Assembly: GCF_963678635.1 (NCBI RefSeq)
Contig: NC_087063.1
Span: forward strand, 57,046,759 to 57,110,758
DNA length: 64,000 nucleotides
Origin: Symsagittifera roscoffensis
Lineage: Eukaryota > Xenacoelomorpha > Acoela > Convolutidae
Direction of reading: 5' to 3'
Shown: piece by piece, positions 41,822-54,133 of the stretch
How the letters are laid out: each line of letters begins with the position of its first letter
How positions within the stretch are numbered: position 1 is the stretch's first letter
Notes under the pieces: generated by a model
Database searches by the model: none
What the model was told of the DNA's origin: nothing
The model's input: the letters and a program-made list of their open reading frames with translations, nothing else
Made by a program: the position numbers and the translations under genes

Positions 41822-42301
41822 GCTACGGGTGGACAACTGAGGTCTCGAGTTGGGTGTACATGTGGATCTTGAGTAAGGGTACATGGGGACTTTGGGGCAG
41901 GTAGATGGATTTTACCGTGATTGGCATGACAATTATAATTTAAAAAATGATGGTGCTAAAACATTAGATGAATCTGCATGCTCTTAAAAACTTCCAATTG
42001 AATTATTTTAGTAAAACGGACGGTGGGGTAAGGTTTAAACTACAATAATGGGGGGTTTAGGTTAGGAATATGACACCTTAGTCTAAAGAGTGGATTTTAC
42101 TTTCAGATTGATTTGATCAAAACCAAAGTTGACGACTAGAACACACTTATTGAAAAGGGAATAGAAGGTCTTGAACAAAGTTCACGATTAGAAACGTTCA
42201 GAAGAGATTTCTCAAGTACACGAGTTGGTACGGTAATTCACGAGTTGGTTCGGTAATTCACGAGTTGGTTGGTGCGCGAGATAAACTAGAAGTTGTAAAA
42301 A
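41822..42301 (+). other. Gap between gag-pol and ORF2 in B
   Basis: About 480 bp, alignable with the A gap: GAATCTGCATGCTCTTAAAA, CCAATTGAATT, the splice-acceptor-like TTTCAG, and three copies of a 22-bp unit with CACGAGTTGGT before ORF2. No gene is seen. Confidence 0.65.
42088..42106 (+). promoter_or_regulatory. Likely 3' splice acceptor for an ORF2 mRNA (B)
   Basis: GTGGATTTTACTTTCAG followed by ATTGATTTG, at the same relative place as the A site. The AG is at 42105-42106. Confidence 0.5.
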
Positions 42302-43503
42302 TTGGCAGATCAATTTTGGAAGTCCATGCCTGCTGCACTAAAGAGGCAGCCGCTCGATGAGTTATACAGGCGTTTGAGGGACCTGGACTACACACAAGTG
42401 GACGAGAGGATGGCAGTGATGTTGAATGCCATCCTGCAGTTAGAGGAGCAAGGCGAGTGCAGGGAGTCCGCGACCGAAGCTGTCTTGATGGTCGGCTACA
42501 CCACTGAAGGTATATCCAATCGGGAACAGACAAGATGGCTATCCTGGAATGTGGATGGAGGGGTGAGAGGATTCGACTTGGCGAGGAATCCTGGCTTAGG
42601 CAATACCACTAAGTACGGCGCGGGAGAATTCCCATTGCCGGTCAAACCGTCAGCAAGATCGGCTAGCCAGTCCGCGAGCAGGCCACCTTCTATAACGCGG
42701 GCCCAGCAAACGGATGAGACTTATCTCGACCTCAGTAACTTGAAAAGGGAACTCGAAAGGGCGCAAAGAGAAAAGAACAAAGCTAATCTTGACCGAGATA
42801 GCGCGAAACTCGAGAGAAATCAAGCGAACCTGGAAAGGGATCAGGCGATCCTTGAGAGGGATCAGGCGCGTCGTGACCTTGAGATGCTGAGAGCAGAACA
42901 CCAGCAGGAGCAGAGGGTGCGAGACAACGCGGCGAATTGCGAGCAGTTGAAGTCGGAGCTGGAAAGAATCCAGATGCGACAACGAGAGCTCGAACAACAA
43001 AAGCAGAAGGAAACCAGGACGTCGGAACGAGCTGTTGCAAGCTCAAGGCCGGAGTCCCGTATGGAGGTGGATGAGGCTCCCAGGTCGAAGGGGAGATTCA
43101 ACTTGGACCGTGCGGCTCAAGAACACATGAACGAGGGGCTGGAAGTATGGATACCAACCGAACCAGCATCCTCCCTGCGCGGTTCAGAGACAACGCAACC
43201 AATACGTCCGTTGATGGACGTGGCACTGCCGTGATACACCCCGAGCTCAACCACGAGCAGCAGTCAAGTGAGCGAGAGTTCGTCGCGTCTGAAGGAATAA
43301 CACGAGAGGTTACAGCTGAGGAGTCGCGAAAGTCCAGCTCGAGCGGAGTAACCCCGACTTGGAGAGAGCAACCGGTCAGGAGTGTGGTGATCGCGAGCTA
43401 CAAGAAAAACACAGAGGGCAGATACCACCGGCACAATCGCATGGATTGGAACGCGGCGCAGCGGGTGAGAAGGGATTGCTTCCATTGGTGGATTGCGTCC
43501 TGA
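42302..43503 (+). pseudogene. ORF2 N-terminal region in B (helical region and coiled coil)
   Basis: 310-aa frame (42302-43234) and an overlapping 118-aa frame (43147-43503). The first starts at TTG where A has ATG, and the upstream frame has stops, so the start codon is lost. It carries DELYRRLRDLDYTQVDERM and a coiled coil in which an ERDQA motif is repeated four times. TGA at 43232 ends it in phase with the A homology. The second frame contains the RSVVIASYKKNTEGRYHRHN block that precedes the SGNH domain, and is cut by a stop at 43501. Confidence 0.75.
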
Positions 43504-44340
43504 TCTGAATTTTACACACTGCTGCGAATACCTGAGGGTGCAGTTCATCTGATCGTAGGGGACAGCCTGATACGGGTGCTGACCCGAATCCAGTCGCACT
43601 GGCAGACTGGAGTCTTGAGTTTTTCTGGAGCCGCAACACCGCAGATGTTGGCATCACTTGAGATGGTAGGGATGGTGAAGATGTACACAGTGACCCTAAT
43701 GATGGGGACCAATGATGTGTCCAGAGGAGAATTAAGAAAAGTCATGAGGTTACACGACAAAATGAGCGGCATCTTGGAGGAGTTAAGGATTCAGATGGAT
43801 CCTGCCATACTCACCGTTTGCACCATCCCTTACAATATGATGGCCGACCAACATGCGATGGAGATGAACGAGAAAGTACGAGTTCTGAACGGGATAATCA
43901 AACAGATACACCAAAGGAGCGTTCTCCTCATCAGGCTGTTGGACGTAGCCGACCAGATGGAGCAGTGTTTCGCAGAGGATGCGTCCTCAGATGGGGTCCA
44001 CTTCGATAGGCCCAGGGGCGTGGAACGGTTGAATGATGTCTTCCAGAGACATATAAATGAGTTGGAGGCAGATTTGCTTGAGACAACCCGAGTCACATTC
44101 GGTCCACCCCTAATCCTCCTTTTCTTGCCACAAGACCGCTGTCCAGTCGCCTGGGAGCAGGAGTCAACTCAAGAGATAGCTCGACAAGCAGCCAAACCAG
44201 ATAAACAGGTTCCACGCCGATGGAAGCTGAAGAAGCGGAGTCGTCGACGCCCCAGAGTTCAGTGGTATCCTCAGTGGTAGTGGTGGAGGATAAGAGAGTA
44301 GAGAAGACAGCGGAGGCAAGAAGGACGCGGTATTTGGAGA
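43504..44340 (+). pseudogene. ORF2 SGNH/GDSL hydrolase-like domain in B
   Basis: The domain is open from about 43530 to 44110. IVGDS (serine block) lies near 43553-43568, FSGAATP near 43620, MMGTND near 43705, and SSDGVHFD near 43983-44008, so all catalytic residues match A. A frameshift after about 44110 leads to a stop at 44280. The correct frame reads across that position without the TAA seen in A (17433), which shows that the SGNH segment and the next one were one ORF. Confidence 0.82.
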
Positions 44341-45754
44341 AAGTGAAGGAATTGGAACCTACGAACTTCAGCTGGAACCTACGAACTTGAGATTACGGAA
44401 ATCAGAACTGGCGGCGGCGTGGGCGGATGTATCCCATGCCTTGAGGGGATTCTATGAATTAGCCGATATACTCATTGTGCTGGATGAGGTCCTCTTACTC
44501 GAGATTTCGAACTTCGCCAGGCAGCTGAAACTCAGTCCGACAATAGAGGATGACCACCCGGTAATAAGTCATCTGACAGCCAGCTTGTGGTTCCGATACA
44601 TGGACGTGACCATCACGAGTTCCACGAGTAAATCGAAGGGACCAAGCAACGAAAGGAAGAACGTGGCTGCGACTGAGAAGCAACTGGAGTCGATGGTGTA
44701 TCGACTAACGCAAGAGAGAGGTAGGTGGCCGTTTTTGACACCCAGACTCGAGAATGCTACTGACAAGACAAGGGAGAGTGCCCCAGCTCTCGTGAAGCAG
44801 ATCTGGGAATTTCTCGAGGAACAAATGGAGATAGCCGAGAGCAGGGAGATGACGGTGGCCAGGTTTGTCACGGCAGCTAACGAGGTCACCACTGGAGGAT
44901 TCTGGCGGGAGCATGCAAAAGGTGAGCTGAAGACGAGGAGAGATCACGAGATACTGGGATTCTTGAGTCCTTGTTGGGAGAAGAGGTACATGGCTGGAGT
45001 GTTTTGTGCAAAAGAGACCATTTTCGGGGCCTTTGTGCAAGAGCTCTTGAACATGCCAATAAGTCTCTTGCTAGCCCTGTACTTAGTTTACCCGAGGTAC
45101 CTGTTTAACATGGGACCAGCGTATATGTTCAGCCGGGGTGTGGAGACACTTCGGATTGATGGATATCTGTCGCTGGTGCTCCTGACTCATGGCGAATTGG
45201 TGTCGTTTCATCGATTAATGGAATATGGAGAGCCCCTGTTGATGGGAAAAAATCACTCGAGCATAGACACGTATTCATACAAGTGCGCGACTGGGCTAAA
45301 GACGTTGCTGGTGGAATATCTACTGATGCAGAACCGACACATGACCGGTGAAGAAAAGAACCCGAAGACTAGAGAGGAATGGAGGGAGGCGAATAGCGGT
45401 ATCCCTCTACTGACAGATTTATGCCTGGCGATGAGGTCAGACCCGGTGGGAATTATCAGGGGACTAGAGGAAGTTGTGACTTGTATCTACGGCCCAGCGG
45501 TGACATACGCTTTTCCGGACCCTCTAGTGGCTGCATACCGCCATTCAGTAGTGCACGTGAGTTTAATAAGCGTGTTGGATGGGACGGCGCTGAACTGGTG
45601 TCAACAAGAGGTGCTCAGGGCGAGGATGAGTAACACAGTGCTCTTCGGGAAGGTGAAAGATCCCGAGTTGGTAGTATTCAATTTCCGGGGGCAATTGCAG
45701 TGCAGGATGGGGGGAAAACGTGAAGGCCCCATAGAGACGTACCCCAAGTTTTAG
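44341..45754 (+). pseudogene. ORF2 second segment in B, SGNH-like part deleted
   Basis: Compared with A, about 300 codons are missing, from LEKVKGL to the residues before LRLRKSEL. The junction is marked by a 16-bp direct repeat, TGGAACCTACGAACTT (44353-44368 and 44373-44388). The rest (44387-45754) follows A closely and includes PRYLFNMGPAYMFSRG. It reads through the VLNWCQ position (CAA CAA, where A has TAG) into the MSNTVLFGKV region. It ends with TAG (45752-45754) in place of the TGG of A. Confidence 0.85.
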
Positions 45755-48700
45755 AACCTGAATCCCCTGACGGCGAACGGACAAGAGATCTTGAGAATCC
45801 CCGCGTAGAAAAAGAGCTTTGATTTGGTAAAAAAGGAGCTGGAGGCGACACTGGAGAAGTAAGTCTTACCCGCGACCATTCCCGAGTTCCCAACAGTCAG
45901 GAGAATGACCCTGGGGATAAACAGCCTCCTGGCAGTGCCATCCCTATTCGCGAGAGCTACGGTGGAGAAACAGCAGGTGGAATTCACCGATGGCTGGGAT
46001 CCCTTGTTCATTGGATACACGGCGGCGGTCTATTTCCACACCTGTGATAGCAAGATTAACTCGTGGACGACTCAAGCCAAGAAGATGAGAGGCTCAAGGC
46101 CTCCTAAATTCGAGGTGCGGGAAATCATGAGAACGCTTGATCGGGCGAGCCTGGAGAGTGGATACTCGATATGGGATGATGGCAAGATGATCGTGGAAGA
46201 AGGACACATTGCGCTGAAGGACGAAATGAAGTTTGCCACGAGGAAGTATCGAGCACGTTACGGATTGGAACAGGTGGAAATGAGGCAAGAAGGGAAGGAG
46301 CTGAATGTATGTAGCCCTGAAGGAGTATAAAAAGCAAGACCCCGCGACACCCTCACCCCTGACGGTGGGCACTCCGGGAGACAGGAGAACTGGCCCTGTA
46401 GAAGATAGATTCCGGAAGATACTCGAGAGAAGACAAGCTGAATCGGGAGAAGAGAGCATGGACGAAACTCTTAGTGAAACGGGGGAGGAAATGAAAGTGG
46501 GGAATACGCCTGAGCCGAAACCAGCAGAGGTGGATTTCACCGCCCAGGAGCTGCTGCGGGACTTGAGCGGAGTCGATTGGGCGGACAGCGCGACGCCACC
46601 ACTGACCTCATCCCCCGTAAGAACCTGGAGCTACCATTTACAAGTGAGACTTCTAACACGGGAATGATACTCTTGAGTGCTGAAGAAAGGCAGAAGAATA
46701 CATTCGAGGGGAACAAAGATATGTTTCTGGGGACTCTAGATGAGATGGATTGGCAGGATTTTTTGAGTGAATTTAATCAGGAGATGAAGAGCGAGACCAC
46801 GTTAGATGACTTTAAGAAGGAACTGTGGAATACGGTGGTAAAATTTGGAGAACCAGTGCTGATGGCCACCGGATTGGATGAAAAAGCAAGAGAGGAGTTG
46901 CTGACCAAGATGGTCAAGCTGAAGGAGACGCGACGGAAGACCAAAGATGATGAATGTAAAGACGGCTCTACTCTGAAAAAAAGGACTGGTGATAAAATAA
47001 ATAAAGTTGAAGGGGAGGATAAGATTAAGACTAGTAATATGATTAAGAGTACTAATATCCTTAAGGCTCGATTAGTGTGTAGGCACGAGTTGGAAGGGTC
47101 GGACCGGGACGGGGAGATCGAATCTGTGATGATAGTGACGACACCCTCAAGCAGAGGTACGAAGTCTCGGAAAAGGAAGCGAGAGATGGAGGAGTTGAGC
47201 AGCCCGTCGGTGGATGCTGTTTCGGAAAAGAACTTGAGGGAGACCGCCCCCACGATCTTGGCGCGGTGGAAGACGACATCATACAAGAGTAGCTCAGGAC
47301 CAAGGAGGCTAACCAAAATAGCGAAAAAAATAGAGGCCTCGACAAGTCTGGTAATGCAGGAGGACTTCAAACCTCAGAAGGCAGGTTCGAAAAAGGGTTC
47401 GACGAGTGGATAATCCTGGGAAGTGGATGTGGACAGCGAATGGATCTCGATTTAACATCAGGCTGTCGGCAAACAAGTGTCCAATGACCCTCTTGAGAAG
47501 AACGCGACGAGAAAAACGGTTCGACCTTGGTGGGTGGCCCTAGAAACGATGAAGGAATTGGAGGACTGTCTGAAGAAGCTTGGTCAAGGGGTGTCCCGCA
47601 AGCGTCACAATTGGGCTACTCAACAAAAAGCCGAAGTCAACAAACTGGAGTTGGGAAGCCAGCTAAAGCGATCTTGGCAGAGCCTGTTGCGAGATTATTT
47701 TGAGGAGGCGATGAGAACACCTTCATCAGCATTGCCTCTAATGGCGAATCCCTTCGTCAGAACCGCGGGACAACTGATGTTCGCATGGAGCTTAGTGGGA
47801 ATAGAGTTGGAGGTCTTGACTTCAGGTGACAAATTGAAGTTAGGCAAAAAAAACCTGGAGGTCTATCAAATGCTGGTACAACACATCGCGAGGAAAACTC
47901 CGGTCTGAGTCTGGCGAGAAGAAAAGATGCCACTTGTTTCTTGAGGTGGATAATGTCTGTAATGAGCAATAGCACCGTCCAAGCGTGTCATCAGAGGGCT
48001 ATGGGGAGCAAAACCATGGAGAGAAGAGTCTCCACCGTCATACTGAACGTGTACCAGAGTACGGGAATTGAGAAGGAGGATGACTCGAGACAACCCCTAG
48101 ATAATCATAGAAAACTGGATGAGATTCGAAGATTCTACAACAAGAAGTTTGAAGAGGGGCATGACGTGCATCGCAACTTAGCCTGGGCTGAGGGTTACGC
48201 GAGACCCAAAAAAAGGGAGAGTATCAATACGTGTCTGGAGAGATGGGGATAGCGTATAATCCCTTTTTGCATTCAGAAGCCGCGAGCGCTTACAGGAATC
48301 ATGAGGTGACGGAGCTCTTGAAGTTTTGGACGTAGAAGATAATCGTGATCGATCCAACGGAAAGGGAGAAACCGAGCCTGGGCCTGTTACTTGAGGCGAC
48401 GCCAAAGGTAATAAGCGTGCCGCGCTCGAGCAAAAGGGTAGAATTGAGAATGGGAAACGGAAATGGCATGATGACTACGAGTTTGGGAACGGTTTGGAAA
48501 TTGCTGAGACATTCCTGGTGTTCCCATCCCCATGCAAGCTTGATTGAAGAAGTCACGGAACGAGTAAGGTTAACACCGACAAAAGATGAGGATCTGGGAA
48601 TGTTGGACGTGATACACAAGTTGGTCCTACCACAGAGTAAAGAGTCGGGTGGAACAACAAGTAAGCTGGGATCGGTAAAGAAGTTGAAGCCTGGTAGCTG

Positions 48701-48779
48701 TCCTGACTTGACGTGCGGAGGCGGAGGGCACACCTGTGATGGACGATCTTGTGTCAGAATACAAACTTTTCAGAGATAG
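45755..48779 (+). pseudogene. ORF2 third segment in B, many breaks
   Basis: Six open pieces (45905-46330, 46305-46667, 46577-47413, 47477-47908, 47941-48252, 48345-48779) align in order with the 1364-aa frame of A. They show the conserved N-terminal block, the acidic region, the basic cluster KSRKRKRE (near 47165), the WWVALETMKELEDCLKKL helix and the cysteine cluster CGGGGHTCDGRSC (near 48715). Separating changes include TAG near 45807 and 45860, frameshifts near 46310 and 46615, TAA near 47411 and a frameshift near 47895. This is the most decayed part of B. Confidence 0.75.
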
Positions 48780-50235
48780 GACCTAGTATAACGGGAAAGA
48801 GATATAACGGAAAGAGAGAAGAGCGAGGTGCAGATAATGGCTGAGTGTTATACGAACACCACAGTGAACATAGCAACGTCGCTGAGGTTCTTCTCTAGAA
48901 AGTGTAGTCTGCAATCACTCGAGATGCTGGAGTCTGAACACCATTTGGTGACGGCGTTGAGCGTGGAGTCGTGGCCAGGAGCGTTGCAAACCACCCAAAA
49001 ACATATCAGAGGGTGGAAGATTGGTCTAGAGGCGGAGATGGGATCTCCAGTGATCGACGCTTATGGCCTGCCGGTAAATGCAAAGTCTTTGGTTAGATCA
49101 GTAATGGCCAACGTATGTGGGAGCCATTATCCATTGCACATGGCATTGGTGGAGGTATCCAGCCAAAGGATACAAGTGGATAAGGCCTTCTCGGTACGGC
49201 TAGCTTGAATGTCACATCATTCACACAGACTGTTGAGGAAGATCCTGGGAACAGTGCCGAAGGCACAAAGAGATGACTTGAGTGAAGTCTGGGGAGAAGA
49301 GCTCTTGAGCTTGGGAGACGAAAATAGGAGCAATTTTGAGAGACAGAATGCCATCGGGAAGCCGATGGGTAATGTCCCAATGCCGGAGGAAGATGATGCT
49401 GGAAGCCTCTGCTGGAAGCCTCGGCAGAACGCAATCTCCGAAGCATAGAGATTACACATGGGGAGTGCCCATGCCACTGCTTGGCACAGACAGTGTGGTA
49501 CCCAGAGCATACAAACCTTTGCTTAGTGTGGGAAGTAGACGAAATTCGGTCGATCGGATTGCCCGATCATCAGCAGAAGGTGACCATCTTGGTAGTGAGC
49601 ACGATGTTGGCAATACGATGGATCGAAGAAAATGAAACGAAGTACAGGGAGTCGAAGGCTCCTACGGCAGAATCGATACACGCTATAGACTACAACAGGA
49701 GACTCGAGTTGTTTGAGACTGTATGCAAGGTATTTGCCATACCAATGGAAGTCAGGCACGTGTGGAGTCGCATCAGGTTCTTTCCGTGGTTTCGAGCGAC
49801 GTTGACATCTTGGTTGTATATGGCGACGAAGGATCACATGAAGAAATATCAGAAGGATATCGACAGTTCCTGGCGGAGATAGGCCCGGAAGCCTTCAAGA
49901 GACCTCTGCTGACCCATCGAAATGCAATCACCGGTTGGAATAGAGTTGGTAGGGTGTCTAGAGACAATACCAAAGCAAGAGAGTCGATACTGGCGAAGAA
50001 CGTGAGCTTGAGCCTGCACAATTCCTTTTGCTTGAACAGGGAATTGAAAACGAAAGGTTTACCGAATCAGGCAGCGAGGTTACAAGAGCAGAGGGAGTGG
50101 ATGCGATCTTACGTACAATTGAGAGCATGGCAAGAAATTGTGATCAGTTCTGATGATGAAGAGGCGCTACTAAGACAGATCACGGTGTCAAATTCATCAG
50201 GTCCTAGCACTTCGAAGGCTAGGAATACGAAGTGA
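48780..50235 (+). pseudogene. ORF2 C-terminal region in B
   Basis: Open pieces at 48828-49208, 49209-49448, 49481-49882 and 49723-50235. They hold the ARTTVNIA-like block, SHHSHRLLRKI, the Cys/His cluster HGECPCHCLAQT (near 49455), the W..FRATLTSWLYM block, and the final helical tail ending at a TGA at 50233. Breaks are a TGA before 49209, a frameshift near 49400 and another near 49850. The tail is longer-lived than the middle, as in C. Confidence 0.75.
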
Positions 50236-50668
50236 GCAGGGAGCTCAATGTGGGTTTCTCGAGTTTTGAGAGGGAAAAAAAGGGGCTCGAGTGTGAACTC
50301 GGATAAAATCCGAGGTCACGGAAAAGAAATTTTAACGAAACAAAGTATTGTTATTAATATGCTATAGTTATTAAATAAATCAAAATGTTTCATGACAATT
50401 TCCTGATTGGATAGGACAAAAGAAATTTTAAACATAAGCTTCAAAAGCGGATATTTAAAGTGCAGGTATATGAAACTTTGATTGCTGTTCAGCGATAGTG
50501 TGACAATTTTATATAGTGCTGAATTTTGGGATGTAGATAAACTTAAGTCTAATGCAAACTTCGGTAAATGACCACTGGCACTGTATCTTGAGCAACACTA
50601 GGTATTCTGGGGACTCACTGGCAGGCGGCAACACGCGATGACGACATCGATCTCGAGTCCGGGGAGTA
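50236..50668 (+). other. 3' untranslated region and polypurine tract of B
   Basis: 433 bp matching A and E. CCGGGGAGTA at 50659-50668 stands directly before the 3' LTR. Confidence 0.8.
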
Positions 50669-51546
50669 TGTGCCACTCGGTCATATTTGGAAATTTGACC
50701 TTGAGAAACACGAAACACGCAATTTTGGGAGAAAATTTATTTTTTCAAAATTTCGAATGGAGCCTGTCATGCTCGTCTTTCTCGCGACAACTGAAAATAT
50801 CAGAAAAATAAGATCAGAACATCCGATTTACAATCGCGGGAAAGTACCTAAAAAAGCAGCGGGAAATTGCTATTCGCAATTTCCAGATACAAAACAAAAC
50901 GCGAGTAGAGCCGTCTTATCCTGAAATAGGAAAAGAAACGATTGCGAAAGAAGATCACGATTATTCGAGCTGAACTAGAGTGAACCCTCAGTGGAAAGTT
51001 GAACAACTGGGGTGTCCCAATGGTTCAGACCAAAACTTCATCACTAGAGTCAAAACTTGTTTTCCTTATTGAAACTAGTTAGTATTAAACTTCTCAAGTT
51101 ATTATACTTAATTCTCGAGTTGCTCTTTAATTTAGTTACCTCTAATTCCCGAGTTCTCAATTTAGTTTTCTTGAGTGTGTTTAATGATTGGTATGTTGAG
51201 ATAAGGCGAGTTGTAGGTTGATATATCTGAAATGGATCAAAGTTACACTGTCTAATAAAAAGCAACTGTGCGGATTGTTCCGACCCTGTTTTTAATGGCG
51301 TTCGTGTACTTTGGGTATTTTGAGACCTAAGTATGGGGACGTTCTTTTTTTCTAGAATGGGGGGTGTTTTGGTAGTGGCCCTTAAGCTGTAACGGGTTTT
51401 TAGTCTCATGTCGCAAGCGAACCGAATTGGCTCCGACCGTTTTGAGGTAGAAAAACACGAGAGATAGTATCCCTGACTCTTGAGCCAATGGTTATAGGGC
51501 CTACTCTTCTTAAGCCTCATATGTGACCGAAGTAGGCGACTGTTAC
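50669..51546 (+). repeat. 3' LTR of element B
   Basis: 878 bp, TGTGCC...GTTAC. It lacks about 16 bp present at 7590-7606 in the 5' LTR. Palindrome and hairpin are present; one base in the hairpin arm (GATATATC for GATCCATC) is changed. AATAAA lies near 51252. Confidence 0.93.
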
Positions 51547-52454
51547 ATTCGCCCGGAAGTACATACCGACGGAAAATAGAGCTAAGCTATAAAACGACTG
51601 GCCAGCGTCTAAACAGAGCTCTACATTATTTTCACCGTCTCTACCAAAGTCAGTTTTTTTGGTGGTCTTTCTAACATCGGGTCGACAAAATTGTTACTGT
51701 TCTCCGGCTTCAACCAGAACGCTCAAATTAACTTAATTACAAGCAAAATTAGTGAGCTCATGGCTGGATCTCAGTATCCCCAGACCACGAGGTCACTCCT
51801 AAAAACAGGGCTACTACTACTTATTATATTACTATTGTTTTTGTTCAGTAGATAAAAATCATCATCTCCATCGAAGATGGATCAACCCTTTCCCCCAACT
51901 CCTAGCTTCTCATCGTCGGAAAATGAATTCAGATGTTAAATAAATTCAATTCGAGACATAACCAGGAAGCTAAAATTTTGTATAAAATGATATAAGTCTA
52001 AGTCCCGAAACCCTTCCGGATTCTTGAATCCGGGTAAATAACAACCTTGTCTTCTTTCCGGAAGGCTGCTTTTCCACCCTTCACCGTTGTTGTGAACGGC
52101 CTTGCAGTGATTGTAGCGGCACAATCGTTGCAACTCGAAACGGTCTTTGCTAACTCTGAAATTCGTTGTTGTTTTTTCTATCACAACCCTCGTAGTTATC
52201 ACTATCGCAGCTATTGTTGTTCTGATTTTTTCTGGGTTTCTTCCAAATTGGCCGGTTCTGACGTTTCTCAGAATTATGACGTCATACTTCAAAAATTTAA
52301 AAATTTGAAATACCAGAATATTCCAGCCTTCACAGTTTGACTAATCGTTCCAATAACACTGCTAATCCTTCCAAACTGCTAATTCGGAAGGTTAGCTGCT
52401 AATAATTCGAAATTGCCGAATCTGCATTTTCGCCCATTCTGGTCGATTGTCACA
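51547..52454 (-). repeat. 3' LTR of element C (main part)
   Basis: Continues from 7108 after the duplicated ATTC. In the sense direction it starts TGTGAC at 52454. With the 9 bp on the far side of B it is about 913 bp. It has the hairpin TCCATC-GAA-GATGGA at 51867-51881 and resembles F more than the A/B LTRs. Confidence 0.8.
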
Positions 52455-53334
52455 TACTCCCCGGACATCCCGGTCAATGTCCCCATTGAATCTCGCAATG
52501 TTCGTAAAATTGGTACAGTGTCATTGAGCAGAATTTACAAAATGCACGAAATTACTTTTCTCCGCATCATATCGACTCACTGCAGCATGTAAATGGCATC
52601 ATACTACACTACTATAGTCTTCTAAATTTATTCACTATTCTGCACTCTGAGGATATGACTTAAGATAAAACATTTTTTCTGACTTCCAACGTCAATGCCC
52701 TGATTTAAAATTTTTCTCCTAGCTTTTAAAAGGTGTTAGTTTGCAGGACAATCCTGCCAACCAACACGCTAAAATAATCCTACTATGCTTCTTCCCTTCG
52801 GAAATTTTAGTTGTTATTGTCCTGAATATAATAAAAATAAGGATCTCTGTGGTTAGAAAGAACAATGAAACAATCTCCCTCTTCAAGAGATTACCCAAGC
52901 CTTTCATGTCACCACAAAGTGATCAGTTTTCCTAGTTGATTAAGAACAGTCATGCAGGCTGGAATATTTAAATATACTCTTTACTCAAACCTTTCCAAAT
53001 AAATAGTAAGTGTCTCTAAAGCCACTAATTAAAATCAAAATGCAAATTTATAAATGAAACAAGTTCTTTAATGTTCAAAACTCAACTAAATGTTTCAGCT
53101 CTCAATTACAACTTGGCTGCTAATTTTCTCACTTGAGTTTTTGTCACACACATAAAACAATTCTGAGTTTTAACTTTTTCTTTTAGTCACTTCTTTGTTT
53201 CCTCTTTTTTCGTCGTTCAAAAGTTCTAAAACTTCTAAATTCTTCTAACATCGTTTCTTTTTGCATCTTGTCTTCCGGCCATTTGCCAATGCTCCATCTC
53301 CTCCTCCTGCGACATTGACTCTGTACTTTCATTT
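52455..53334 (-). other. 3' untranslated region and polypurine tract of C
   Basis: About 880 AT-rich bases. The minus strand reads GTCCGGGGAGTA just before the LTR (52455-52466), matching A, B and E. The rest has only short frames (52719-52907, 52741-52935) without recognisable content. Confidence 0.65.
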
Positions 53335-53853
53335 TTATGTGTCTTGCAACACATCGTTAGCTATTCTGACGCGGTTGGAAGCAGTCCTCCAACAATTCTG
53401 CTCTTCTATCCTTTGTTTGCAACAAGGTAGGGGATCCACATTAGATTCTCTGTTCCTGCAGAAGCTGTTGTGGAGACACAACGTCACGTTTCTCTCCAAA
53501 TCTTCCTTCAACATCTCTTCCTTCTCTCTGCTGCAGTCAACGTCCTCGTGCTCATTGGCACAGTGCAAACGGTCAGTACCACGCACTTGAACTTTTGCCA
53601 GAGGGTAGTAAACAAGCACACTATCATTGATTCCCATAGTGCTTCTTCCTCATCTGAGCTCCTCGAGATATTATTTGTTCCAACTAGGATCGTTACATTA
53701 GGGATTATCCCTGGGTTCATCAAATCCACCATCCGAAATAACTGGGCCATCGTCGCGCCTCCGAAAGCCATCACCGTGGTGATCCAGGAGGTCCTCAAGT
53801 TTGAGAACACTCTGACCAAGATGTTTATTCTTTTGCACATCCATTACCCGTGA
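53335..53853 (-). pseudogene. ORF2 of C: SGNH domain remnant fused to the C-terminal tail
   Basis: Two overlapping frames. The first (110 aa from 53840) has the VRVFSNL...FGGATMAQ and LVGTNNISR blocks of the SGNH domain. It then leads within about 60 residues into the second (100 aa from 53637), which contains EDLERNVTLCLHNSFCRNRES, a motif of the far C-terminal tail of ORF2 in A. About 2,000 residues that separate the two in A are absent here. The catalytic serine and DxxH blocks are not found. Most likely this is a large deletion; a short natural variant is less likely. Confidence 0.65.
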
Positions 53854-54133
53854 CATCTTCGCCGGCATCTTTCCTACCTTCCTGTCTGGGACTTTTGAGC
53901 TCCCCATTGGTAGCGTTGCATCGCTAACTCCCCTTTTGGTCATTACGTCTTGGGAGAGCTGTACTCTGCCCGTATTGTCGACCGTTCCATAGGGTGCAGT
54001 CAGCTTGGAACCTGGCGCGTCTCTATCAGCTTCCTCATCCTCTGCTCCACGACTGGGTCACCTAAGGTATCACTCGGGTCCTGGATTTTCACTCGACCAG
54101 TTGCAGTTGAGAGTCGCGTTTCTGTCGTTTGAC

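Larger units (their letters stand above)
7109..51546 (+). mobile_element. Element B: giant gypsy-like LTR retrotransposon, split by nested element A
   Basis: Plus-strand element with LTRs at 7109-8006 and 50669-51546. It is flanked by the perfect 4-bp duplication ATTC (7105-7108 and 51547-51550). Without the nested A copy and its duplicated TAAT it is about 21.7 kb. Order: LTR, primer-binding-like site, tandem-repeat leader, Gag-Pol, gap with splice acceptor, ORF2, polypurine tract, LTR. The coding part carries many nonsense and frameshift changes and an ORF2 deletion, so it is not autonomous. Its two LTRs have diverged by small indels, including a gap of about 16 bp in the right copy, so it is older than A. 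Confidence 0.93.

Noticed and set aside
10484-50235. Alternative genetic code in which TAA/TAG are sense
   Set aside because: The stops replace unrelated residues (Ser, Gln, Trp, Val, Lys, Glu) at different places in each copy and occur along with frameshifts, which fits random decay.
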